From an uncultured Dorea sp. (GTDB lineage Bacteria; Bacillota; Clostridia; Lachnospirales; Lachnospiraceae), in assembly GCA_910584575.1 (NCBI GenBank), contig CAJUBG010000001.1:62001-126000 (forward strand): a stretch of DNA of 64,000 bases. The letters are read 5' to 3'. The position numbers were made by a program, and so were the translations under genes. The notes beneath the pieces were generated by a model. The model was not told where the DNA came from, ran no database searches, and saw nothing but the letters and a program-made list of their open reading frames with translations. Positions within the stretch are counted from its first letter, which is position 1, and the number at the start of each line of letters is the position of its first letter. This document shows positions 25,062 through 32,202 of the stretch, piece by piece.

Positions 25062-25868
25062 CTAATCCTCTCGTGTTGCATTCACTAACCATCTCTGGTT
25101 GGGCGAATCGGCAATACACGTAGAAAGTGTAAGTATCCCTGTTTCAAATGTAACATTAACATCCATATTCACATGTCCGTCAATGCTACTTCTAAGTTCG
25201 TCCAGATATTTCTGGAAATAATCCTGTTCATAAAAATTATAATTCCCCATCAGATAGCGGTCATCAAAAGCAACTGCCGCAAATACTCTATATTTCAAAG
25301 TCCTGTCCGGAAGATAGATATATACATACGGATTATTGTTAAAGAACTCCTGTTCCTCATACTTATGAAGATCCGCAAACATGCTTCCATTCTTCATATC
25401 ATGTCCATATACGACATTCACCGGATCGTTAAAATCAGTCTTGTTATATTTCTCCGTATAGATAGTTCCCGGAAGTCCCTCTTTCTTCTCAATCGTATGA
25501 TTCAGATAATAGTCGTCAGGCTCGGTAGCACTCTGCAGTATCGGATAATCCACATTCGTCCCCGGAATCCAAATCCATGCATACACATCCGGATTCGTCC
25601 CTTGCGCAGCAGCAAAATCAATCTTGCGATACATTGGGTCATTGGGGTCTACATCCACAGAAACTTCTTCCTTTAACTTATCATACTGTTCCTGCGTTTT
25701 CTCCGGATCTGCTGTCTTCGCCTGTTCAGCAGCAACCTCCGCCTTCTTATTGTTGCTGGAATGCATATAAAATCCAACACCAGCTCCTGCAACCAATACT
25801 AACACGACTGCAAGAATAATAATCAGCTTTCCATTACCTGACTTCTTATTTCTTTTATCCTGGTCCAT
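25062..25868 (-). CDS. srtB: Class B sortase
   Basis: A 268-residue membrane-anchored transpeptidase. One transmembrane helix at about residues 14-34 is followed by a stalk. NPDVYAWIWIPGTNVDYPIL near 85 and DDYYLNH are class B features. The catalytic residues are His in VYGHDMKNGSMF near 152, Cys in LSTCIAD near 251 and Arg in QRWLV near 259. It should cleave a sorting motif and attach proteins to peptidoglycan or pilin. The start at 25868 follows GGGAGGAGATACCA. It lies between an LCP gene and a secreted protein with SPKTGE, which is a candidate substrate. Confidence 0.93.
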   Translation of the reverse strand: MDQDKRNKKSGNGKLIIILAVVLVLVAGAGVGFYMHSSNNKKAEVAAEQAKTADPEKTQEQYDKLKEEVSVDVDPNDPMYRKIDFAAAQGTNPDVYAWIWIPGTNVDYPILQSATEPDDYYLNHTIEKKEGLPGTIYTEKYNKTDFNDPVNVVYGHDMKNGSMFADLHKYEEQEFFNNNPYVYIYLPDRTLKYRVFAAVAFDDRYLMGNYNFYEQDYFQKYLDELRSSIDGHVNMDVNVTFETGILTLSTCIADSPNQRWLVNATRED

Positions 25869-25917
25869 TGGTATCTCCTCCCTGACTTTCTCTTTCATTA
25901 TCTTACATTCCTACTAT

Positions 25918-27117
25918 CTATGGAATCTCCTTGTAGAAATTATTAATCACAATCTCTTTCAACTGGTCAGAATTGACATGATACTCCTCATAGACTCCCG
26001 GCTGAGTAATCTCACCAGGAATCATAATCATATCCTCTCCCGACAGATTCACCTCCAACAGCTTCGGAACCAGATAAGCAATATCCTCCACTGTAATATT
26101 CGTGCACATCTTTCCCTGCAAGCTCTGGTAAATCGTAACCGGCAATGTCATGTTATCCCTAACAACATTCTTCGCTGTCGCAAAGTAGTTACTGATATAC
26201 TGCTTCTGACGTTCCAGCCTTCCCATACTGCTTCCAAAAACATTCGTATCACGATGGCGTACATACTCCAACGTCTGGTCGCCTTGCAGATGAATGGTCT
26301 CACCTGGCTGATACGTCTTAGATCCAATCTTAATCTCCTCCAACGCCTGTACATCAACACCGCCGATTGCATCATTCAAAATAGGAAGCGCTTCAAAATT
26401 AATCGAACAGTAACGCTGTATCGGAAGCTTAAACAACAGATTAGAAACCGTCTCTACCATCAACTCACAGCTTGCTGTTGCAGACTGTCCATATGCATAT
26501 TGTAATGTAAGCTGTTGATTCTCGTTCCTCACGAAATATCCAGCCGAATCAACCACCTTCACCGGCACAATCGTATCTCTCGGAATTGCCAGCAATTTGA
26601 TCTTCCCAGTCTCCACATTGATACTAATTAATATGTTCGCATCCGACAAGCCTTCGCTTCCAGTTGCTCTTTTTTCCTCAATCGGAAGATCTTTATCTAT
26701 TCCCATACAGAGAAAATTAATTACATTCTCATCATACTGGTACTTCTTACCGTTATATGTAACAAAGAGTCCCTCCGGCGCCTCTGCCGAATCCGCTGCA
26801 TCCGGAACCTCTGTCTTAAGATTCTTTTCACCTTGAGCGCGCAAATAGAAGAAGCCGCCCGTCAGTCCTGCAATACCGACCACTATAATCGTTACCAGAC
26901 CCAACATAACCTTCTTCCATCTCTTTAGGGAATGATGTCTCTTATGCTTATCATGCTTATGTCTGTGCCTGTGCTTATGGCCATGCTCATCATCCCAAGA
27001 GTTATCGTCATCAAGAGGCCTGTCGTCGAAAGAATCCTCATAAAGGACTTCGATTGAAAAATCCGAGGAATCCCCTGAACTATCCACTTCGGGGAAAAGG
27101 TCGTTATTTTTTTTCAT
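25918..27117 (-). CDS. LytR-CpsA-Psr (LCP) family protein with His-rich cytoplasmic tail
   Basis: A 399-residue membrane protein. Residues 1-60 are cytoplasmic and very acidic, then extremely rich in His and Lys between about 42 and 62. One transmembrane helix spans residues 65-88. The extracellular LCP domain (residues 135-375) has KLLAIPRDTIVPV near 206 and RHRDTNVFGSSMGRLERQK near 282, holding the conserved Arg and Asp residues. LCP proteins attach teichoic acids or other glycopolymers to peptidoglycan. The start at 27117 follows GGAGGCAAAG. It heads the cluster with srtB, 50 bases downstream, under a near-consensus promoter. Confidence 0.92.
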   Translation of the reverse strand: MKKNNDLFPEVDSSGDSSDFSIEVLYEDSFDDRPLDDDNSWDDEHGHKHRHRHKHDKHKRHHSLKRWKKVMLGLVTIIVVGIAGLTGGFFYLRAQGEKNLKTEVPDAADSAEAPEGLFVTYNGKKYQYDENVINFLCMGIDKDLPIEEKRATGSEGLSDANILISINVETGKIKLLAIPRDTIVPVKVVDSAGYFVRNENQQLTLQYAYGQSATASCELMVETVSNLLFKLPIQRYCSINFEALPILNDAIGGVDVQALEEIKIGSKTYQPGETIHLQGDQTLEYVRHRDTNVFGSSMGRLERQKQYISNYFATAKNVVRDNMTLPVTIYQSLQGKMCTNITVEDIAYLVPKLLEVNLSGEDMIMIPGEITQPGVYEEYHVNSDQLKEIVINNFYKEIP

Positions 27118-27173
27118 CTTTGCCTCCACATATCAGTCAACTGCAAAAAACAAATAATTGCTTTCTACTAAGA

Positions 27174-27201
27174 ATTATACTTTATTTCTTATGAATGTCA
27201 A
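27174..27201 (-). promoter_or_regulatory. Near-consensus promoter of the LCP-sortase cluster
   Basis: On the minus strand a perfect TTGACA (27201-27196) and a perfect TATAAT (27179-27174) with a 16-base spacer. The leader to the LCP start is about 50 bases. Confidence 0.8.
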
Positions 27202-27297
27202 GTGAAAAAGAAAAGTTTTATTTGAAATAAATGACAAAATTATATTCCAGAGAGGGATGCTATCCTGCTATATTTACCAAAACACGCGATTATTCAA

Positions 27298-27325
27298 GGA
27301 GAGGAGAGACTCCCCTCTCCTTTTT
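27298..27325. terminator. Terminator hairpin between clpB and the LCP promoter
   Basis: GGAGAGG (27298-27304) pairs with CCTCTCC (27314-27320), followed by TTTTT on the plus strand. It lies 80 bases past the clpB stop, but the T-tract favours plus-strand transcripts, and no plus-strand gene precedes it. Confidence 0.6.
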
Positions 27326-27405
27326 ATCTCACATGCTTCCTAATGAAAAATTATCCCAAAATATTTCGCCGGATACAACACAGTCCCTATACGAAGAAAA
27401 GCCGG

Positions 27406-29988
27406 TTAATTCGTGCCTGCTTCCAGTTTTCCGTCCTTTACATCCAGTACAATCGTATCCTGCGCGCCTACGTCTCCCTTAAGCATCAGCCTTGCCGCCA
27501 TTGTCTCCACGTTCTTCTGCAGAAAACGCTTTAGCGGCCTTGCCCCGTAGGTAGGGTCATATCCGCCCTCAACCACATAATCCTTTGCCGCCTCTGTGAG
27601 AGCAATGGAAATCTCCCTGTCTGACAGACGTTTATTCACATCTGCTATCAACAAATCAATTATATGATAAATATCTGTTTTCGTCAACGGCTTAAACAGA
27701 ATCGTCTCGTCCAGCCGATTTAAAAATTCCGGCCTGAAATGCGCCCGCAGGTCCTCCATTACCATTCTCTGGCTTTCCACGCTGATGTTCCCTTCTGAGT
27801 CGATTCCTTCTAGTAAATAAGATGAGCCGATATTCGAGGTCATAATCAGGATTGTGTTCTTGAAATCTACGGTACGTCCCTGAGAGTCTGTAATTCTTCC
27901 GTCATCCAATACCTGCAACAATACGTTGAATACATCCGGATGGGCCTTCTCCACCTCGTCAAAGAGCACTACGGAATAAGGCTTCCTGCGGACTGCCTCC
28001 GTCAACTGGCCGCCCTCGTCATACCCCACATATCCCGGAGGAGCGCCGATTAACCTGGACACAGAGTATTTCTCCATATATTCGCTCATATCAATCCGCA
28101 CCATGTTACTCTCATCGTCAAACAAGCTCTCGGCAAGGGCCTTAGCAAGCTCGGTCTTTCCCACTCCCGTAGGCCCCAGGAACAGGAACGAACCAATGGG
28201 CTTCGTAGGGTCTTTGATTCCTGCCTTAGAACGGATAATTGCCTCAGTCACCAGCTCTACCCCTTCATCCTGCCCAATGACTCGCTTGTGCAGTTCTTCC
28301 GCCAGATGAAGGGTCTTGCTGCGCTCGCTCTCATTTAACTTCGCAACCGGAATTCCTGTCCATCTGGATACGATTTTCCCAATCTCCTCATCCGTCACGC
28401 TCTCATGCACCAGTGATTTATCCTCGTCCTTTACCTTTGCCTCCTCTGCCTCCAGCTTCTTCTGTAACTGGGGCAGCCTGCCGTACTGCAGCTCTGCCGC
28501 CTTGTTTAAATCATAGGACTGCTGCGCCTTCTCAATATCCTTGTTTACCTGCTCGATTTCCTCCCTTAGCTTTCGGACGCGCTCGACATCAACCTTCTCA
28601 TTGTCCCACTGTGCTTTCTTTCCTGCAAATTCCTCCCTTAGCTCTGCCAACTCCTGCTGCAAATGCTCAAGACGTTCACGGCTTAACCTGTCGTCCTCCT
28701 TCTTAAGCGCCGCCTCCTCAATCTCCATCTGCATAATCTTCCGCTTAAGCTCGTCAAGCTCAGTCGGCATGGAGTCAAGCTCAGTCTTAATCAGGGCGCA
28801 AGCCTCGTCTACCAGGTCGATTGCCTTATCCGGCAGGAAACGGTCTGAAATATACCTCTCCGACAGGGTAGCCGCCGCCACCAGCGCGCTGTCCGTTATC
28901 TTGACCCCGTGGAATACCTCGTAGCGCTCTTTCAGCCCCCGCAGAATAGAAATGGCATCCTCCACCGTCGGCTCATCCACCATCACCGGCTGAAAACGGC
29001 GTTCCAGGGCGGCGTCCTTCTCAATATACTGCCGGTATTCATCCAGAGTCGTTGCACCGATACAATGAAGCTCTCCTCTTGCCAGCATTGGCTTAAGCAT
29101 ATTGCCCGCATCCATTGCGCCGTCCGTCTTGCCAGCGCCCACGATGGTGTGCAGCTCGTCGATAAACAGGATAATCCTGCCGTCGCTGTTTTTAACGTCC
29201 TCCAATACTGCCTTCAGACGTTCCTCAAACTCGCCTCGGTATTTCGCACCCGCCACCAGTGCGCCCATGTCTAATGAAAAAATGGTCTTATCCTTCAGGC
29301 CCTCCGGCACGTCGCCCCGAACGATTCTTTGTGCCAGCCCTTCTACAACCGCCGTCTTGCCAACACCAGGCTCTCCAATCAGAACGGGATTGTTCTTCGT
29401 CTTTCGGGATAGGATACGGATCACGTTGCGAATCTCGGAATCTCGGCCGATTACAGGGTCTAATTTCTGTTCCCTGGCACGCTCTACAAGGTCTGAACCA
29501 TATTTATTCAAAGTGTCATAGGTGTCCTCAGGATTATCACTGGTCACGCGCTGATTGCCTCTGACCGTGGATAAAACCTTTAGGAAATCATCCCTCTTGA
29601 TACCCATTTCCCGAAAAACTGCCTTAAGCTCTCTGTTGGGATATCTCAGAAGCGACAGGAAAATATGCTCGACGGATACATATTCGTCTCCCATCTGCCT
29701 TGCTTCGTCCTCGGCGTGAATCAATACTTTATTCAAGTCCTGGCCGACATACTGCTGGCCGCCCTGTACCTTGGTGCGTTTCCTGAGCGCCTCCTCCGTC
29801 CGGTTGATGATTGTGTTCTTGTCGATTCCCATTTTCTCCATAAGCTTGAGAATCAGACTGTCCTCCTGGGTCAGCAGCGCGTAAAGGAGATGCTCTTGTT
29901 CTATCTCCTGGTTGCCGTATTCTAGCGCCGTGCGCTCACAATTCTGGACTGCCTGCATAGACTTCTGCGTAAATTTATTTATATTCAT
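27406..29988 (-). CDS. clpB: ATP-dependent chaperone ClpB
   Basis: An 860-residue AAA+ disaggregase that rescues aggregated proteins together with DnaK. It has the ClpN repeat domain (residues 1-145), first AAA+ module with GEPGVGKT near 205 and DELHT near 280, the ClpB-specific coiled-coil M domain at about 405-520, and second AAA+ module with GPTGVGKT near 602 and FDEVEKAH near 672. The M domain and length distinguish it from ClpC and ClpA. The start at 29988 follows AAAGGAGGCTGTACT. A CIRCE operator overlaps its promoter, so HrcA should repress it until heat stress. It stands alone. Confidence 0.97.
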   Translation of the reverse strand: MNINKFTQKSMQAVQNCERTALEYGNQEIEQEHLLYALLTQEDSLILKLMEKMGIDKNTIINRTEEALRKRTKVQGGQQYVGQDLNKVLIHAEDEARQMGDEYVSVEHIFLSLLRYPNRELKAVFREMGIKRDDFLKVLSTVRGNQRVTSDNPEDTYDTLNKYGSDLVERAREQKLDPVIGRDSEIRNVIRILSRKTKNNPVLIGEPGVGKTAVVEGLAQRIVRGDVPEGLKDKTIFSLDMGALVAGAKYRGEFEERLKAVLEDVKNSDGRIILFIDELHTIVGAGKTDGAMDAGNMLKPMLARGELHCIGATTLDEYRQYIEKDAALERRFQPVMVDEPTVEDAISILRGLKERYEVFHGVKITDSALVAAATLSERYISDRFLPDKAIDLVDEACALIKTELDSMPTELDELKRKIMQMEIEEAALKKEDDRLSRERLEHLQQELAELREEFAGKKAQWDNEKVDVERVRKLREEIEQVNKDIEKAQQSYDLNKAAELQYGRLPQLQKKLEAEEAKVKDEDKSLVHESVTDEEIGKIVSRWTGIPVAKLNESERSKTLHLAEELHKRVIGQDEGVELVTEAIIRSKAGIKDPTKPIGSFLFLGPTGVGKTELAKALAESLFDDESNMVRIDMSEYMEKYSVSRLIGAPPGYVGYDEGGQLTEAVRRKPYSVVLFDEVEKAHPDVFNVLLQVLDDGRITDSQGRTVDFKNTILIMTSNIGSSYLLEGIDSEGNISVESQRMVMEDLRAHFRPEFLNRLDETILFKPLTKTDIYHIIDLLIADVNKRLSDREISIALTEAAKDYVVEGGYDPTYGARPLKRFLQKNVETMAARLMLKGDVGAQDTIVLDVKDGKLEAGTN

Positions 29989-30040
29989 AGTACAGCCTCC
30001 TTTTTAATGCTGAATTGGTTGGTGTTCTATTTACAATATA

Positions 30041-30069
30041 ACATTAACGCATTTTGTTAGCACTGTCAA
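30041..30069 (-). promoter_or_regulatory. Promoter of clpB
   Basis: On the minus strand TTGACA (30069-30064), a 17-base spacer and TAATGT (30046-30041). The -35 element lies inside the CIRCE inverted repeat. Confidence 0.7.
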
Positions 30070-30083
30070 GCGTCGAGTGCTAA
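30057..30083. promoter_or_regulatory. CIRCE operator (HrcA binding site)
   Basis: TTAGCACTG, nine bases, GAGTGCTAA. This matches the CIRCE consensus TTAGCACTC-N9-GAGTGCTAA with one mismatch. It covers the clpB -35 region and predicts control by HrcA, whose gene is not in the window. Confidence 0.93.
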
Positions 30084-30106
30084 TTCATTTATAAATATTC
30101 TATAAA

Positions 30107-30160
30107 AGCTGCAATGTGAAGCGTCCGCTTTCTACCGGCCATCCGCTTCACATCACAGCT
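30107..30160 (-). terminator. Hairpin after trxA
   Basis: AGCTGCAATGTGAAGCG pairs with CGCTTCACATCACAGCT across a 20-base loop. It begins just behind the trxA stop and is followed by TTTATAGAAT on the minus strand. Confidence 0.7.
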
Positions 30161-30171
30161 TCATTCCCGCT

Positions 30172-30480
30172 TTATTTAAGCATGTCCAGAATCTCGTCCT
30201 TGGGCTTCGCCCCCACGTCCCGTCTGACAGCCTCCCCATTCTTGAACACCATCAGCGTCGGAATCGACATTACCCGATACTCTTTGGCTAACTCCGGATT
30301 GGCGTCTACGTCCACTTTACAGATCTTTGCATCCGTAACCTCGTTCCCAATCTCCTCAATCACAGGCCCCACCATCTGGCACGGCCCGCACCAGGTCGCC
30401 CAGAAATCCACCAGCACCGGTATTTGGGATTCCAATACCTCCTCCTTAAAATTGTCCTTTGTCAAATGTAATACTGCCAT
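30172..30480 (-). CDS. trxA: Thioredoxin
   Basis: A 102-residue thioredoxin. The active site WCGPC lies near residues 30-34 in FWATWCGPCQM, with the cis-Pro in SIPTLMVF near 74. It reduces protein disulfides using electrons from thioredoxin reductase. The start at 30480 follows AAAGGAAGAAAAG. It is a single-gene unit upstream of clpB on the same strand, with a hairpin and the clpB promoter between. Confidence 0.96.
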   Translation of the reverse strand: MAVLHLTKDNFKEEVLESQIPVLVDFWATWCGPCQMVGPVIEEIGNEVTDAKICKVDVDANPELAKEYRVMSIPTLMVFKNGEAVRRDVGAKPKDEILDMLK

Positions 30481-30581
30481 CTCTTTTCTTCCTTTCTTTC
30501 ATTAAATTATATCCTGCATCTTATTATAACCCATTTTCACTTACAATTTTAATAAATTTTCTAAAAATATTGTATAATCTT

Positions 30582-30607
30582 TGTAACAAAACAAAACTTC
30601 ATGCGTC
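30582..30607 (+). promoter_or_regulatory. ECF-type promoter, probable autoregulation of the sigma factor gene
   Basis: TGTAAC (30582-30587), a 16-base spacer and CGTC (30604-30607) in CGTCTAA. This is the -35/-10 pattern of extracytoplasmic-function sigma promoters such as those of Bacillus SigX/SigM. A TATAAT slightly upstream (about 30573) could be a housekeeping alternative. Confidence 0.65.
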
Positions 30608-30640
30608 TAATAGGCAGATATGGAACAAGGGGGTGAGGGA

Positions 30641-31120
30641 ATGAAGATTGATTTTGAAGAACTTTACGAGCGTTTTTTCAAGGACGTGTATCTGTTCGTC
30701 CTGGCAATGAGTAAGGATTCGTACATTGCCGAAGAAATCACCCAGGAGACATTCTTCAAAGCATTGAAGGAGATTAAGCATTTCCGTGGAAATTGCTCTG
30801 TCAAATCCTGGCTCTGCCAGATTGCCAAGAATCTCTATATCTCCGATACCCGCAGGAAAAAGCCGGTCCATTCCGAGAACCTTAATGAGCTGCCTTCTCA
30901 CTCGGATGTAGAGAATACCTGTATTCAGAAGGACGAGGCTCTTTCCATCTATAAAGTCCTTCACTGTCTAAGCGAACCTTATAAGGAGGTCTTTACCCTG
31001 CGGGTGTTGGGAGACTTAAGCTTCAAGGAGATTGCAGAAATCTTTGACAAGCAGGAAAACTGGGCAAGAGTCACCTACCATCGTGCAAGGCTTAAAGTGC
31101 GCGAACATATCTCCAAGTAA
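30641..31120 (+). CDS. ECF RNA polymerase sigma factor
   Basis: A 159-residue sigma-70 family factor. Region 2 covers residues 1-70 (DVYLFVLAMSKDSYIAEEITQETFFKALKEI), and region 4 residues 100-155 (ALSIYKVLHCLSEPYKEVFTLRVLGDLSFKEIAEIF, ending NWARVTYHRAR). It directs RNA polymerase to a stress or envelope regulon. The start at 30641 follows AAGGGGGTGAGGGA. A matching ECF promoter lies upstream, and the next gene encodes a zinc-binding anti-sigma, so the pair forms an autoregulated switch. Confidence 0.93.
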   Translation: MKIDFEELYERFFKDVYLFVLAMSKDSYIAEEITQETFFKALKEIKHFRGNCSVKSWLCQIAKNLYISDTRRKKPVHSENLNELPSHSDVENTCIQKDEALSIYKVLHCLSEPYKEVFTLRVLGDLSFKEIAEIFDKQENWARVTYHRARLKVREHISK

Positions 31121-31174
31121 CATGCCAAAACAGAAAAAATGCCGCTGATTACACGCGGCGGAAAGGAGACGATT

Positions 31175-32041
31175 ATGAAGCAAATACCCTGTGATATTAT
31201 CAAAGACCTGCTGCCACTGTACAAAGACCATGTGTGCAGCGAAAAGACAAAGGAGTTGATTGAGAACCATCTGCCGGAATGTGAGAGTTGCCGGGAATAC
31301 CTTGAAGCCATGGAGGCAGACCTTCCGCCTGTCACCCTCGCGCCGGACGGCACAGAGACGCCGGGAAATATTACTGCCTCGCTGGCCTTTGAAGATATGG
31401 AGATATTCCAAAAAATCGCGCGCAGGATGAACTGGATGAAGGTTACAATCGGCTTTTTTGCGGTAATCATTACCCTTATGGTAATCTCACTCCTTAACAC
31501 GATATCCGGTGAATATATTGCGAAGCTTCCTATATTTGACAAACGCATTGCAGTAGAAGACATCCGCGTCACAGAGCTTTACGAACTGGACGACGGCAAT
31601 CTTTATGTAACGTTAGAAAGCAAGCTTCCCTGCGATATCAGCTCTTACGGCGCTATTTCTTCACCGGACGGTAAGTATTATACAGAAGCTTATGACAACG
31701 GACAGAGTTCTATATCCTTTAAGAAAACTACCGTATTGGAGAAAATCTTTCTCAATCATTTATCTTTCAAGGAGTATTCCTTTGTTATTCCGCGTCAGGA
31801 GATTGTCGAATCAGAGGAAGGTTCTGTTGTCCATAAGAACACGCTCATTTATTATGAAGGGAAAGATAATGAGCAGCTTACTCTCTGGAAGGAGGGACAG
31901 GAGATTGAAGCTGCGCCTGATTTAGTTGAGAGGAGGGTTCAGCAGCAGGAAATCAGGGAAAAAACCGGAACCGACGAACAGACGGACTATGAAATATCAA
32001 CGAGATATAAAGATAATATTCTGGTACTATGTATTGATTAG
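31175..32041 (+). CDS. Zinc-finger anti-sigma factor, membrane-bound
   Basis: A 288-residue membrane protein. Residues 1-45 hold the anti-sigma zinc finger CDIIKDLLPLYKDHVCSEKT followed by HLPECESC, the HxxxCxxC signature. One transmembrane helix lies at about residues 88-110 (VTIGFFAVIITLMVISLL). The remaining 180 residues are extracellular, with no domain I recognise, and probably sense the signal. It should hold the upstream sigma factor inactive at the membrane. The start at 31175 follows GAAAGGAGACGATT, 54 bases behind the sigma stop. Confidence 0.88.
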   Translation: MKQIPCDIIKDLLPLYKDHVCSEKTKELIENHLPECESCREYLEAMEADLPPVTLAPDGTETPGNITASLAFEDMEIFQKIARRMNWMKVTIGFFAVIITLMVISLLNTISGEYIAKLPIFDKRIAVEDIRVTELYELDDGNLYVTLESKLPCDISSYGAISSPDGKYYTEAYDNGQSSISFKKTTVLEKIFLNHLSFKEYSFVIPRQEIVESEEGSVVHKNTLIYYEGKDNEQLTLWKEGQEIEAAPDLVERRVQQQEIREKTGTDEQTDYEISTRYKDNILVLCID

Positions 32042-32119
32042 TCAATATTTTGTCTATTATGCAATCTACTAATTCTTGGCATTTTCTTTACAGGAAGTAT
32101 AGTCATTGCGACAGTGATT

Positions 32120-32128
32120 TGGTATAAT
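32120..32128 (+). promoter_or_regulatory. Extended -10 promoter before the EAL sensor gene
   Basis: TGGTATAAT forms an extended -10 element (TG-N-TATAAT). No good -35 is seen. The leader is about 70 bases. Confidence 0.5.
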
Positions 32129-32202
32129 AGATAAAAATCCCGTATTTGCTTAACGGTTGGGGGCCATTCAGTTTGCGGGGGATAGAAAGGGATGTTAGCG
32201 CA

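Noticed and set aside
25173..25676. Plus-strand open frame of 167 codons opposite srtB
   Set aside because: Antisense to intact sortase motifs; Ile-rich nonsense-like translation.
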